Origin: Ostreococcus mediterraneus
Lineage: Eukaryota > Chlorophyta > Mamiellophyceae > Mamiellales > Bathycoccaceae
Direction of reading: 5' to 3'
DNA length: 64,000 bases
Assembly: GCA_012295225.1 (NCBI GenBank)
Contig: WMKK01000002.1
Span: forward strand, 422,858-486,857
Part shown: in pieces, positions 33,909 to 43,895 of the stretch
How positions within the stretch are numbered: the first letter of the stretch is position 1
Layout of the letters: each line of letters begins with the position of its first letter
Position numbers and translations under genes: made by a program
The notes under the pieces: generated by a model
What the model was told of the DNA's origin: nothing
The model's input: the letters and a program-made list of their open reading frames with translations, nothing else
The model's database searches: none

Positions 33909-36218
33909 TCACGCTCTATTGCGGACGAAAATAGGAAGCTTGCCGAGCGGAGCGGAGAAATCTTCGATCCAGCGTCCACCTTGGTACACGACGTCTGGAT
34001 CTGTGATATCCCTCCATTCGCCTGCTGTTAAATACACCGCTCGATGACTAGCCCCTTGGCAGACCACTGGAGCGACGATGACGTCCTCCCCAATCGCAAA
34101 TTGGTCTGCAATCATAAATGTTTCGCTATCTTCCGGATCCAACCACCACAGCGGGCGGCAAATCGGCTCAAGCGAAAGCGCAGCTTGCTCGGAAAAATGA
34201 ATTAAAGAATCGACAAATTGATCGCGCATTTTGAGTGCCGCCGTGGTCATCTCTTTTGCCATGACGCCTGACGTCCACGGCGTGAGTGAAAACTGCATCG
34301 CGGGCATGAGCGCGTTTGCCTGCGCCCACCTCACCATGAGTTCTCCGTCGGGGTGCTTGCCAAAATAGGCGTTGCCTCCGATGATATCCGGTAAACAAAA
34401 CGGATAGCCCATAACACCAGACGTGAGAAGCGTTGGAATCAGAGACCCAAGGCCGTTCTCGATGCCCCACTCAGAAAAGCGGTCGCCCATGCGTACGAGC
34501 GAGGCATTACCGGTGCTGTTATGCCCGCTTCTAACTTCAGCGAGTTCGAATTGCGACGCCACGTTGTTCACCCACGCTCGCGTGTACTCTGCGGGATGTC
34601 CCAACGGCATATGCGTTACGAATCGTCGAGGCAAGAAGCACGGTTCGCCAGCGTCAAACTTAAATCCGTCGATACCATGACGCTCTTGTAGACTGCGCAA
34701 GTTGTCGCAAAACCACTTTACCGCCTCTGGATTCGTGACGTCCAAAGCCACCACTGGCGGCGATTGCCACCACTTGAAGAATCCCGTTCGAGCGTTTGAA
34801 TCCACAAAGTACCCTTTATCTTTGCCGTCGCGATAGGCGTTGGTATCTTCAGCGATGAATGGCATTACCCAAAGCGTGACTTTGAATCCCATCTCGTGCA
34901 ACTTGTCAACCATGGCGGTTGGATTTGGAAACTTTTTCAAATCAAACTCGAGGTCGCCGTAATTCGACTGCCATTTATCGTCAATCTCAATCACGCTCCC
35001 AACCATACCGTTGTCTTGAATTTCCTGTGCAAAATCCAACACTTTACGTTGCGAAACATTGGTTTTCATCTTTGCCCACGTCGTCCAAATCGGCGCCCGA
35101 AATACCTCCTTGGGCGGCGCCGACGACGGTTTTGGAAGCGTGCGCAGCACATTCATTGTCGCCACCTTGACGTTGGCATTCGCACACAACGCAACACGCA
35201 TATGTCGACGAGTGGCGTTGATATGTTTCGGCGACACCCACCCCACGAGCGGATGATTCATGCTAAAAGGCCCGTACCCTTTGCGAAACGAATTCCGCGC
35301 TTGCAGGCGCAGCAACCCATCGCCTTCGCGCTCTCTCGCATGAAACGGCAAAATTTGTCTCGTTGCGTTTTGAATGCCGACACCGAACGTTCGTTTACTC
35401 ATAAACCCATCAAACCATGTCGCTTTCGGTGCGTTCAAACCGACGTGAAAGTATGGAGTATCCGGGTCGGCGACGACGGCGACGCCTTTGCTCGTCACCC
35501 AGTGCGTGCTCACGAGGGTGTTGAGTCCATTAGGGCCATTATCGAACGGCATTTGCGGACCAATTTCCCAGCATCCGTTCTCCAACGGCCAATGTGACCG
35601 CATTTGATGCGCACCACCGAACCAGTTCCCCGATGGTGCCAATTCCACCACAATCTCCGCCGTCGTGTGCCCGTATTGCCAGTCATCCATTGAAAAGTCG
35701 AGCGCAAAGCCGTCGTCCAAATCCGCAAACGCCTCACCCTTTTTCAACGAGCGTGTCGCGCGCACGACGAGCGTAACCCGCGAACCCCACGACACGACCA
35801 CCTCATCATCCCCACGCGCGCTCACCACGCCAGAATTCGCATCGATATCCAAAGGAAGCGCGCACCGCGCGGCGCCCACGAGCGCGCCCGCCCGTCTCAA
35901 CTCCACCCGCCCATCGTTCCGCACGCGTAGCATCGCCTCACCGCATCTCAAAATCGTCCACTCCCGCCTGACGCCGCTCACATCCAGCGTTAAATCTCTC
36001 AACACGCGCCCGAGCGGGCCGATGACATCGACGCTCACGCTCTGCGTCCGACTCGCCTCGCCTCGCGCGCCTCGCGCGGGCTCAAACGACGCCTTGTGCG
36101 CCATCACGCGCGCGCCTCGACGCCCACCCCGCGCGCACTCGCGACGACGATCACAAAGCTCCACCTGACACCACCGCGCGCCCGCCACGGGCGCTCGCCA
36201 CGTCGCCATCGCGCACAT
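33909..36218 (-). CDS. Glycoside hydrolase family 31 enzyme (MYORG/alpha-glucosidase-like)
   Basis: A 769-residue GH31 protein. GH31 enzymes cleave alpha-linked glucose, galactose or xylose with retention. The barrel starts at PIWTTWAKMKTNVSQRKVLD. GFKVTLWVMPFIAEDTNAY and GIDGFKFDAGEPCF follow, with the nucleophile Asp522 in FKFDAGE. The later FSEWGIENGLGSLIPTLLTS then MGYPFCLPDIIGGN block supplies the acid/base region. The barrel ends at WWLDPEDSETFMIADQFAIG, and a beta domain closes the protein. Sequence style is closest to the MYORG/YihQ-like branch, so the sugar could be galactose or a sulfosugar rather than glucose. The ATG at 36218 (MCAMATWRAP) is chosen because the frame further upstream lacks a signal or domain; a later Met at MAHKASFEP is an alternative. 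Confidence 0.85.
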   Translation of the reverse strand: MCAMATWRAPVAGARWCQVELCDRRRECARGGRRGARVMAHKASFEPARGARGEASRTQSVSVDVIGPLGRVLRDLTLDVSGVRREWTILRCGEAMLRVRNDGRVELRRAGALVGAARCALPLDIDANSGVVSARGDDEVVVSWGSRVTLVVRATRSLKKGEAFADLDDGFALDFSMDDWQYGHTTAEIVVELAPSGNWFGGAHQMRSHWPLENGCWEIGPQMPFDNGPNGLNTLVSTHWVTSKGVAVVADPDTPYFHVGLNAPKATWFDGFMSKRTFGVGIQNATRQILPFHAREREGDGLLRLQARNSFRKGYGPFSMNHPLVGWVSPKHINATRRHMRVALCANANVKVATMNVLRTLPKPSSAPPKEVFRAPIWTTWAKMKTNVSQRKVLDFAQEIQDNGMVGSVIEIDDKWQSNYGDLEFDLKKFPNPTAMVDKLHEMGFKVTLWVMPFIAEDTNAYRDGKDKGYFVDSNARTGFFKWWQSPPVVALDVTNPEAVKWFCDNLRSLQERHGIDGFKFDAGEPCFLPRRFVTHMPLGHPAEYTRAWVNNVASQFELAEVRSGHNSTGNASLVRMGDRFSEWGIENGLGSLIPTLLTSGVMGYPFCLPDIIGGNAYFGKHPDGELMVRWAQANALMPAMQFSLTPWTSGVMAKEMTTAALKMRDQFVDSLIHFSEQAALSLEPICRPLWWLDPEDSETFMIADQFAIGEDVIVAPVVCQGASHRAVYLTAGEWRDITDPDVVYQGGRWIEDFSAPLGKLPIFVRNRA

Positions 36219-36665
36219 GCTCACGCCGCCGGCGCGCAAACCCACCGAAAAGGCGCGACCCGAATTCGCACACAATGCCGCGCTTCGACGCGCGCCGCGA
36301 CCGCACGAACGCGCGAACCTCGAACTAGGACTACTTGTCGCACCCGCCGTGCGTCGTGCGCGCGCGAAACCGTCGTGCGCGCGGCGATAAATGCCGAACG
36401 CGCGGCGCCACGTCAGCAGAATCTTGTCTCGGCGAAAAAGCTCGGCTGAGAATCGTTGGGAAAGTTCACCAATGAATGACTCAAGGGGGGGACTCGAGTG
36501 GGTCAGGGGCGACGGTTCACGAACGGTCGATGGGTTTTTTAACGAACGGCATTTTGTGGATGACGCTTTGTGTGCGTGTGTGTCCTCGTGATGTTTGTGT
36601 ATATATATAACGTTACATGGCGCGGAAGTGCGTAGATGCGCGCGGTATAGGCGCACACAGGGTGT
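36219..36665. other. Intergenic between two minus-strand genes
   Basis: About 447 bp holding the GH31 promoter and the 3' end of the Sec14 gene. The GH31 frame stays open through it but is Arg/Ser-rich with no family match. A TATATATATA element at about 36600-36609 lies just past the Sec14 stop. Confidence 0.5.
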
Positions 36666-37973
36666 TTACGACCAGGTGGCGATGATGGCGGCGCGCTTGG
36701 CGTCGTAATCGATCATGTGCTTGGCGTAGTCGTCGTAGTTCCACGTCGGGTCGACGTTGCCGCCCATGTCGGCGTCGACGGCGTCGACGCGGAAAATAGC
36801 CGCCATGAGCGCGGCAGCCTTTTCTTTCTTCTTCGGGTTGACGAAGAGAATCTTGGTGTACGTCTTTGGGTCGATGAATGGAGAGATGATCGACCAGAAG
36901 ATGCGGAAGATGGTGGGCGGGTTGAAGCACACCGCGACGCCGAGACGTTCGGGGTAGTGGTTTTGTAGAATGCTGAGCGTCTCCCGCGCGGTAGCCATGG
37001 GAACTGCGACTTTACGAGTCCATTTCGTAAAGTCGATCAAGATGACGATCTGCTCAGGCGCTAAATCAGCCGAGCTCCCGCGAGCTTCGCGTTCTGTTCG
37101 GGATTTCCACAGTATGTTTTCGAGCATGTACACCAAGAATTTGATGTTCTCGGTGTGATTGAACGTGTTTTCGCGATCAGGGCGCATGACGAGCACGCGA
37201 CGTTCGCGTTTACACCGCCCGCTTCTGTATTGCTTGCCCGTCTTGGCCTCGTTCGCGATATCATTCCACGTTATCGACTCGGGTTTCATCGTCGCTCGCC
37301 ACTTGAGCGTCTCGACGAGCATTTTCAACGCCTTGTCGATCTTCCACTTGCGCGCGCGAAGATACCTACACAAGCACGAGTCATCGACGAAAGCGCGGAG
37401 CTCTGGCGTTGACAATAACGCCGGATCATCCTTGGCGCATCGCTCGAGCTTCAAACGCAACGCGTTCATCGCATCACCTTCCTTCTTGGTGAGCAAAATT
37501 TCTCGGCCGCTCTTTGAACGCTCGACGCGCGCCGGCGCTTGGTTGGGTACCAGCTTCATCACATCCTTCTTGCTGATCTTTTGCCTTCTCATCGCAGAAC
37601 CGAAAACTGCATCCATCAAATCGCTCTTGTCGCGATTGTTCAACCAGCGAATGATGGCGAAAAAAATGTGCACCATAAACACCACGATGAACGGCGCCAC
37701 CGCGACGAATGCACACAGCGCGTCGTCATCCATCGCGAATGCCTTGTACTTGGAGTTCCGCGCGATCCAACCCGGGAGATTTTTACGAAACTGTTTAATC
37801 TCATCACGCTTGAGCAACGTCTTTTTGAACAACGCGTAGCCAGCGGTGAGTTCTTTGCGCACGGCGAGCGTGCGCTTATCGTTGGCGATCGTTGTCGCGA
37901 CTGCGCGAACGTGTGCGTTCGCGCGCGCCATCGCGCCCGCCGGTGCGGGCGGCGGTTTGCGCAGCATGCCCAT
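36666..37973 (-). CDS. Sec14/CRAL-TRIO lipid-transfer protein with membrane helix
   Basis: A 435-residue protein. CRAL-TRIO domains exchange phospholipids or other hydrophobic ligands between membranes. The CRAL-TRIO N-terminal segment is CLCRYLRARKWKIDKALKML and ETLKWRATMKPESITW. The lipid-binding lobe includes RRVLVMRPDRENTFNHTENI, QIVILIDFTKWTRK, ILQNHYPERLGVAVCFNPP and FRIFWSIISPFIDPKTYTKI. Before it lies one hydrophobic helix (about 86-108, ALCAFVAVAPFIVVFMVHIF), unusual for soluble Sec14 proteins, which may anchor this one. The tail ends VDPTWNYDDYAKHM and a short helix. The ATG at 37973 (MGMLRKPPPAP) avoids overlap with the divergent CDC123 gene, 153 bp away. Confidence 0.88.
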   Translation of the reverse strand: MGMLRKPPPAPAGAMARANAHVRAVATTIANDKRTLAVRKELTAGYALFKKTLLKRDEIKQFRKNLPGWIARNSKYKAFAMDDDALCAFVAVAPFIVVFMVHIFFAIIRWLNNRDKSDLMDAVFGSAMRRQKISKKDVMKLVPNQAPARVERSKSGREILLTKKEGDAMNALRLKLERCAKDDPALLSTPELRAFVDDSCLCRYLRARKWKIDKALKMLVETLKWRATMKPESITWNDIANEAKTGKQYRSGRCKRERRVLVMRPDRENTFNHTENIKFLVYMLENILWKSRTEREARGSSADLAPEQIVILIDFTKWTRKVAVPMATARETLSILQNHYPERLGVAVCFNPPTIFRIFWSIISPFIDPKTYTKILFVNPKKKEKAAALMAAIFRVDAVDADMGGNVDPTWNYDDYAKHMIDYDAKRAAIIATWS

Positions 37974-38126
37974 AGTTACCCGCGCGCTCGCGAGAGGAGC
38001 GCGATATTCGCGGCGTGCGAATGCGCGCGCGGCGGACACTGAGGAAAGCAATTTAAATTTACAAAAAGATGTAGCTCGAGCGCATGTTTCCGCAGTGCGC
38101 GCCGCGTCGCGACGCGCGCGCGAAAA

Positions 38127-39266
38127 ATGTCGAACGACGAGGATGTTGAAATCATCGTGCCTTCGCCGACCGTTGCGGCGTTGGAACGATGCAAGACGTC
38201 GGCGTGGATGCAAGCGTTCAAAGCGCTCGCGTTTCGTAGCGTCGAAGTTGCGGTGCCCGAAGAGTTTATTCGGTACGCCCTCGCGGATGGCGTCGTGGCG
38301 ACGGAGAGTAATCGCGCGATGCCACAGCGAGAGGAAGTCGATGCCTTCGACGCGGCGGAGGATTTAGAAAAGTTCACGCTCGGTGATGGCGATGAGGATG
38401 AGGAGGCTGAAGCGACGGCTGTGTCGTTTCCGGCGTTCGAGCGAGACGTGAGCGCGGCGATTGAGGCACTCGGGGGAGAGTGTGCGCCGAAATTCACGTG
38501 GAGTGCGCCAAAAGATGCAGTTTGGGTGAGCGCTGGGAACACGATGAAGTGTCGAAATGTTGATGAGGTGATTTTGTTGCTCAAGGCGAGCGATTCTGTG
38601 GCGCACGACTTGACGGATGCGTATGGGGCGTGTTGCGATTACGAAGAGAATGCGATCGCGAACGAGAGTGAAGAAGGGCGGGCGATACGCGAGAATCCAA
38701 GTCCCGTGCTCACGCTTCGAGAGTGGTTCGATTTGAATCCCAGTATGGAGTTTCGCTGTTTTGTGCGCAAAGGCTTGTTTATCGCGATTTCACAGCGACA
38801 CGTGAACGACTTTTTCGACTTTTTGGTTGACGACGCCGTGAGAGAATCAATTGAATTCGCGCTGGAGACATTTTGGCACGCCCACATCGAAAGCTCAGAC
38901 TGGCACGCGGAGATGCAAGACTATGTATTCGACGTGTACGTGACACCGAAGACAAAAAAAGTGAAATTAGTGGACTTTAACGTTTGGGGTGGCACGACAT
39001 TGCCTTTATTATTCGACTGGCAAGAACTCGAGGAGCTCGCCACCCGAATAGCTGCAGGCGTCGCCGATGTCGATGACGACGAAGGCGATGACGGCGATGA
39101 TTGCTGTTGCTCAATCGACGGCATCGAATTCCGAATCGTCAACCAGCAGGAGCACATTCGTCCTGGCTTGCAACTTGGCGTCCCGTTCGACTTGTACGAC
39201 ACCACCCCAGGGGGTGCGATTGCGGAATTTTTGCAAGAGCAAAAGCGCAAGCAAGATCAGGCATGA
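38127..39266 (+). CDS. CDC123: CDC123/D123-family eIF2 assembly chaperone
   Basis: A 379-residue ATP-grasp-related protein. CDC123 binds the eIF2 gamma subunit and promotes assembly of the eIF2 translation initiation complex. Family signatures are CAPKFTWSAPKDAVWVS with AGNTMKCRNVDEVILLLK, then LNPSMEFRCFVRKGLFIAIS with QRHVNDFFDFL, and near the end YVFDVYVTPKTKKVKLVDFN followed by VWGGTTLPLLFDW. These correspond to the lysine and acidic residues that hold ATP-Mg in known structures. Two acidic inserts (about residues 75-92 and 310-325) vary between species. No intron. The ATG at 38127 (MSNDEDVEIIVPSP) gives a full-length family member. Confidence 0.92.
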   Translation: MSNDEDVEIIVPSPTVAALERCKTSAWMQAFKALAFRSVEVAVPEEFIRYALADGVVATESNRAMPQREEVDAFDAAEDLEKFTLGDGDEDEEAEATAVSFPAFERDVSAAIEALGGECAPKFTWSAPKDAVWVSAGNTMKCRNVDEVILLLKASDSVAHDLTDAYGACCDYEENAIANESEEGRAIRENPSPVLTLREWFDLNPSMEFRCFVRKGLFIAISQRHVNDFFDFLVDDAVRESIEFALETFWHAHIESSDWHAEMQDYVFDVYVTPKTKKVKLVDFNVWGGTTLPLLFDWQELEELATRIAAGVADVDDDEGDDGDDCCCSIDGIEFRIVNQQEHIRPGLQLGVPFDLYDTTPGGAIAEFLQEQKRKQDQA

Positions 39267-39338
39267 CTCGTGACCACATAGCATAGAAATAGCGATTTAG
39301 CGACGACAGTGAATACAAAAACAAAACATTTACAACTG

Positions 39339-40151
39339 TCACGGCTTAGCCTCCACGACAACTAAAAGACCTAACAAAGCTCGTTGCACGGATACAACTT
39401 TCAATCCCGACTCGCGAAGCAAGCCTTCGACGTCTTGATTCCACACGCACCCTTTACTCATGGACTTGACTGGCTTGGACGTCAAATCTTGATACGCGCC
39501 GAGCGGTCCAACGTCGCTCTTACTGTGCTCAATCAATACCGCTCGCCCACTAGGACGAAGTACTCGCCTGACTTCGCGCAACGCCGCAACGGGATTCTCA
39601 ATCACACACAATGAGAACGTATCTACGACGACGTCGAACGAGGCGTCCTCGAACGGCAACGCCGTCGCGTCCGCTTCGATGAACCGCGAACTCTCGCGCC
39701 GGAAATTCAACTCATCCGCCCTCACCTTGGCTTGCGCCAACATCCCAGGCGATAAATCAATAGCCGTAAACGTATTTATTTTCGACATGTCATACGACGC
39801 GAGATTCAACCCAGTACCCACCGCGAGCTCGAGCACGTCGCCCGAAGCGCCTCGAAGCGCGTCCCCGCGCATCGCATCCAAACCCAGCGCCTTCGCCGCC
39901 GACCCACCGTCGAGATCATCATACGTCGACGCGTACCCATCATACGCGCGCTTCACATCCTCCTCTGCGCGCGCCGCGTCCGAATCACGCGCGACGAGCG
40001 CTAACGCGGGCGCGCCAGTCAAAAAGTGCACCAGCGCGCGTCGCCGCGCGCACGTCCGCACCGACGCCGCCGACGCCGGCGTCGACGCCGGCGCGCGCGC
40101 ACGCGCCGCACGCATCGTCACCCATCGCCCCGTCGCGCTCGCGCTCGTCAT
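39339..40151 (-). CDS. Class I SAM-dependent methyltransferase, probably organellar
   Basis: A 270-residue protein. The first 60 residues are Ala/Ser/Arg-rich with few acids and a hydrophobic patch (HFLTGAPALALVA), consistent with import into plastid or mitochondrion. The methyltransferase core follows: GDVLELAVGTGLNLASYD is the glycine-rich motif I, TAIDLSPGMLAQAKV motif II, and DASFDVVVDTFSLCVIENPV with EVRRVLRPSGRAVLIEH the later motifs (Methyltransf_11 type). The AYDGYASTYDDLDG segment before motif I is shared with OMS1/METTL7-like and UbiE-like enzymes. The substrate is unknown. It is divergent from the b561 gene (147 bp) and tail-to-tail with CDC123. Confidence 0.83.
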   Translation of the reverse strand: MTSASATGRWVTMRAARARAPASTPASAASVRTCARRRALVHFLTGAPALALVARDSDAARAEEDVKRAYDGYASTYDDLDGGSAAKALGLDAMRGDALRGASGDVLELAVGTGLNLASYDMSKINTFTAIDLSPGMLAQAKVRADELNFRRESSRFIEADATALPFEDASFDVVVDTFSLCVIENPVAALREVRRVLRPSGRAVLIEHSKSDVGPLGAYQDLTSKPVKSMSKGCVWNQDVEGLLRESGLKVVSVQRALLGLLVVVEAKP

Positions 40152-40298
40152 CGCGCGTCGCGGCGATCGCGACCGTCGTCGTCGTCGTCGTTGGCGGCGG
40201 CAGAGTGTGCGGATAGCGCCTCATTCGCGCGCGCACGCGTCGACGACGGTCGAGCGCGCGCGGCGACGACGACGACAACGCGCGCTCGACGCGACGCA

Positions 40299-41627
40299 AT
40301 GATGGTTCGCCGACGCCGCGTCGCGCTCGGCGCGCTCGGCGTCGCGGCGTTCATCGCGGTACAGGCGCGTGGCGCCGCGGCACACGCGAGCTACACCGAC
40401 GCCGGGTGCGATGCGCGCGCGCACCCGAGCTCGCGACGAGGCGGTCACGGCGCACCGAACGGGGAGAGCAGTGAGATTTCGTTCGGCGTGTATTGGTGCG
40501 ACGTCGATGGGAACGACGAGGTGCAAGAGTGGGAGACGGTCAACACGCGCGCGATGCCAGACGAATGGCGCGTAGGGACGAGTGGAGATGAGTACGCGCC
40601 GGGCCGGCGGTTGACGCTCGTGGTTGATTTAGGGAATTTAGGAGCGAGCGAGGTGCTGCTCACGACGTCAGGCGGTCGGTTGGAGGAGATTGGGAAGTAC
40701 GAGGATAGAGACACGTCGCTTGGCACCATGGTTTCGGCAGATAAGTGTAGCGATGGGCGGCGAGCGAATCCACGCTTCAGGGCGTCGAAACATTTATTTA
40801 TTTGGCATTCGCCAACGGATGCCACAGAGGAGGTTTTGGTGCGCGTGACGAGTGCGAACGGCGAAAGCGGGAAGTTTATGACGTCGTCCATCACGTTGCG
40901 AGGCAACGCGGCGCTGCGGGTGCCTTCAGACACGTCAAACTCCACCGATGTGCCGACGCATGACAACTCAACGGATGTTCATCATGAAAGTTCGAGCGAT
41001 GCTGATGATTCGGCGCGCGTTTTCGTCATTCACGGGGTGATGATGTTTATCGCGTTTGGCATGTTTATGCCCGCCGCCGTCGCTTGGTCGCGCTTCGGTC
41101 GGCCAGGCGAAGGACAACCGCCATCAGGTACGTGGTTAAAATGGCACATGTGGCTCATGATTGCCGCCACCACGTTCGTAGCCATCAGCGCGTTTGTGGC
41201 GATTGGTGAAATTAACGAGCGAGGAGCGACGCATTTGGACTCGGCGCACACCAAGTGGGGTCTGGCGCTCATGTTCATCGTAGCCGCGCAGCCAATCAAC
41301 GGGTACTTCCGCCCCGCGAATGCCGCGAGCGCATCCGAAAAATCCTCAATTCGCACGCAGTGGGAATGGGCGCACAAATCCCTCGGATACTTTGCCGTCG
41401 CCGCCGGCGTCCTCACCGTGTGCACCGGCATCGACGCCCTCTCCGAACACGATGAAAGCGTCCCTGTGCGCTACTACACCGGCCTCTTCATCGTCTACAT
41501 GTTCACCATCGTTGGATTCTTCGCCTACGCCGAGCGTCGCACGCGTCACTCACCGCGTGCTCGATCCTCGCGAGCCGCGTTCGTCGAGCTCAGTCAAATC
41601 GACGCCGCGCTCGACGACCCCGCGTAA
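40299..41627 (+). CDS. Cytochrome b561 with N-terminal Reeler-like ectodomain
   Basis: A 442-residue secretory-pathway protein. A signal peptide (LGALGVAAFIAVQARGAAAH) leads to an ectodomain of about 200 residues whose VLVRVTSANGESGKFM segment resembles the Reeler domain found next to b561 in ferric-chelate reductases. A linker with several NST/NSTD glycosylation sites follows. The C-terminal b561 core has five to six helices with four His expected to hold two hemes: VIHGVMMF, KWHMWLM, AHTKWGLALM, and WEWAHKSLGYF. Such proteins move electrons across a membrane from ascorbate to ferric iron or monodehydroascorbate. I do not see a separate DOMON domain. The ATG at 40299 precedes the signal peptide directly. 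Confidence 0.85.
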   Translation: MMVRRRRVALGALGVAAFIAVQARGAAAHASYTDAGCDARAHPSSRRGGHGAPNGESSEISFGVYWCDVDGNDEVQEWETVNTRAMPDEWRVGTSGDEYAPGRRLTLVVDLGNLGASEVLLTTSGGRLEEIGKYEDRDTSLGTMVSADKCSDGRRANPRFRASKHLFIWHSPTDATEEVLVRVTSANGESGKFMTSSITLRGNAALRVPSDTSNSTDVPTHDNSTDVHHESSSDADDSARVFVIHGVMMFIAFGMFMPAAVAWSRFGRPGEGQPPSGTWLKWHMWLMIAATTFVAISAFVAIGEINERGATHLDSAHTKWGLALMFIVAAQPINGYFRPANAASASEKSSIRTQWEWAHKSLGYFAVAAGVLTVCTGIDALSEHDESVPVRYYTGLFIVYMFTIVGFFAYAERRTRHSPRARSSRAAFVELSQIDAALDDPA

Positions 41628-41937
41628 ACCACCCAGCACGCGCCCCACCCTCGCGCCCTCGCGCGCTGTCATGCAATCAATACCAACGCGTGCGCCACAG
41701 AACCACGCGCCCACGCGTGCTCGACGACCGACGACCGGCTGACACACCGAAAACGAATTCCGCCAATCACGACTCGACATCGACCCCCTCTAGATCCGCT
41801 CGAAAAAGGGAAACCGTTAGACGGAAATCCTCCTCGCGCGCGACGCCGCGCTCACACACACGCGCGTCGCACGCACCGCGTCTACGGTCACGAAAACTTT
41901 AAGAACTTAATCGTTCACCCCTTTAACCCGCGCACGA
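41628..41937. promoter_or_regulatory. Intergenic, promoter of the DiT1-type gene
   Basis: 310 bp between same-strand genes, rich in CGCG and CACAC, with an AACTTTAAGAACTTAA stretch 35-50 bp before the ATG. No other feature is visible. Confidence 0.45.
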
Positions 41938-43677
41938 ATGTCATCTCTGACCGTCGCCGCGTCGGCATCCGCGCGCTCGGTGCGCGCGAATGCGCCGCGC
42001 TCGGCGCCGCGGCAGCGATCGGCGACGACGATCGCGCGCGACGCGCCGCGCGCGAACGCCGCGTCGGGGTTCTCGGGCGCGCGCGATGACGAAGGAAATG
42101 TCTCGCGCGCGCAGTCGATGTCTGCGGCGCAGTTTAAGGCGTTGGCGTCGATGACGAAGACGACGAAGACGACGCGCGCCGCTGCGCTCGTGGTGCGCGC
42201 TTCGGCATCGTCTTCGGCGCCCGTCGTTCGCGCGGGCGCCGAGGGCGGGGCGTTGGCGAACTGGAAAGGCGCCAAGTTGAAGCCGCTCGGGTACTCCGTG
42301 CTCGCTGGGTTGTTGATCTGGCTCATCCCGGCGCCCGCGGGCGTGAGCGCCAAGGCGTGGCACTTGCTCGCGGTGTTCGTGGGAACGATCGTGGGGATCA
42401 TCACGAATCCGCTTCCGCTCGGTGCGACGGCGATGATTGGTTTGGGCGTCGCCATGACGACTGGTCTCTTACCATTCTCTGCGGCGTTCTCGGCGTTCTC
42501 GAGTGAGATTCCTTGGTTGATTGCGCTCGCGTTCTTCTTGGCGCGCGGGTTCATCAAGACGGGTCTCGGCAACCGCATCGCGTATAAAATCGTGAGCATG
42601 TTTGGCAAGTCTACGCTCGGTTTGACGTATTCTTTGGTGTTCTCCGAAGCGTTGCTTGCACCGGCGATTCCGTCTTTGGCGGCTCGCGCGGGTGGGATTT
42701 TCTTGCCCCTCGCCAAGGCGTTGTGCGTCGCGTGCGGCTCCGATCCCGCTAACAAGACGGAGAAGAAGATGGGCGCGTACGTCATGACGACGTTGTTCCA
42801 AACGTCTACGATCTCTTCTGGTATGTTCATCACCGCCATGGCGGCGAACCCGTTGTCAGTGAACTTGGCGGCGTCTGTGACTGGTATCACCATCTCTTGG
42901 GCGCAATGGGCCATCGGCGCCGCGCTCCCGGGTCTCGTCTGCCTCCTCGCGACGCCGCTCATTTTGTACGTCTTGTACCCGCCGGAAGTGAAGGATTCCC
43001 CTGAAGCTCCGCAAAAGGCGCAAGAAGAACTCGCGAAGCTCGGTCCGATGTCTGGTGATGAAAAGATCATGGCTGCCGCGTTGTCTTTGACTGTCGGTCT
43101 CTGGGTTTTCGGCTCTAAGTTTGGCATCGGATCCGTCGCCGCCGCGTTGAACGGTTTAACCATTCTCCTCGTCACCGGCGTCATCACCTGGAAGGAATGC
43201 CTCGCTGAAGGTCCGGCTTGGGATACCCTCGTGTGGTTCGCCGCCCTCATTGCCATGGCTGGATACTTGAACACCTATGGTTTGATCCCAGCCTTCTCTG
43301 CCGGTGTCGTCAAGGTTGTCTCTGGCCTCGGCTTGTCGTGGCAACCGGCGTTTGTCGTCGTCACGCTCATCTACTTTTACTCCCACTACTTGTTCGCATC
43401 TGGTGCGGCTCACATTGGTGCTATGTACACTGCGTTCTTGTCTGTTCTCGTCGCGTGCGGTGCTCCCCCGCTCGTGTCTGCCTTGGTGCTCGGCATCCTC
43501 TCCAACGTCATGGGTTGCACGACGCACTACGGCATCGGCTCTGCCCCGCCGTTCTTTGGCGCGGGTTACGTTCCGCTCGCTACCTGGTGGAAGATTGGAT
43601 TTGGTATGTCCATCTTCTACATCGCTGCCTTCTTGGGCATCGGTTTCCCGTGGTGGAAGGTTCTCGGCTACTGGTAA
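41938..43677 (+). CDS. DiT1: Plastid 2-oxoglutarate/malate translocator (DiT1-type, DASS family)
   Basis: A 579-residue DASS-family transporter. In plants DiT1 exchanges 2-oxoglutarate for malate across the inner chloroplast envelope and feeds ammonium assimilation during photorespiration. A transit peptide of about 100 Ala/Ser/Arg/Thr-rich residues is followed by 12-14 helices. Family signatures are NPLPLGATAMIGLG, SEIPWLIALAFFLARGFIKT, AGGIFLPLAKALC, and FQTSTISSGMFITAMAANPL, where the SNT-like motif of the substrate site would be. Near the end SHYLFASGAAHIGAMYTAFL and MGCTTHYGIGSAPPFFGAGY are diagnostic of plastid dicarboxylate carriers. Codons are richer in GCT/GGT/TCT than in the neighbours, which suggests high expression. 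No intron. The gene sits with PsbP-like and rubisco activase. Confidence 0.93.
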   Translation: MSSLTVAASASARSVRANAPRSAPRQRSATTIARDAPRANAASGFSGARDDEGNVSRAQSMSAAQFKALASMTKTTKTTRAAALVVRASASSSAPVVRAGAEGGALANWKGAKLKPLGYSVLAGLLIWLIPAPAGVSAKAWHLLAVFVGTIVGIITNPLPLGATAMIGLGVAMTTGLLPFSAAFSAFSSEIPWLIALAFFLARGFIKTGLGNRIAYKIVSMFGKSTLGLTYSLVFSEALLAPAIPSLAARAGGIFLPLAKALCVACGSDPANKTEKKMGAYVMTTLFQTSTISSGMFITAMAANPLSVNLAASVTGITISWAQWAIGAALPGLVCLLATPLILYVLYPPEVKDSPEAPQKAQEELAKLGPMSGDEKIMAAALSLTVGLWVFGSKFGIGSVAAALNGLTILLVTGVITWKECLAEGPAWDTLVWFAALIAMAGYLNTYGLIPAFSAGVVKVVSGLGLSWQPAFVVVTLIYFYSHYLFASGAAHIGAMYTAFLSVLVACGAPPLVSALVLGILSNVMGCTTHYGIGSAPPFFGAGYVPLATWWKIGFGMSIFYIAAFLGIGFPWWKVLGYW

Positions 43678-43895
43678 GCACTCGATAGCCGAGTTGTTTT
43701 TTCAATCAACTGAGAAAATAAAAATGTTGCAATCTTCGCTTGAATGAAGCGCGTGTAACGTCGAAAACTTCATGGCGCCATGAAGCACTGCAGTTGTTAG
43801 ATTCGCGCGCGGCGCTCGATGCGAGACGCTATCTGAATAAGTTTGATATCGTATTTATAATAATACATCATCTAAAATAACGATGGTGGCCAAGC

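Noticed and set aside
33909-36656. Longer 915-residue start for the GH31 enzyme
   Set aside because: The extra N-terminus begins at a position without family support and is Arg/His/Ser-rich leader-like sequence; the ATG at 36218 is more plausible.
41907-43274. 455-codon minus-strand open frame
   Set aside because: Antisense to the DiT1-type transporter; the sense frame has clear family motifs and the antisense one has none.
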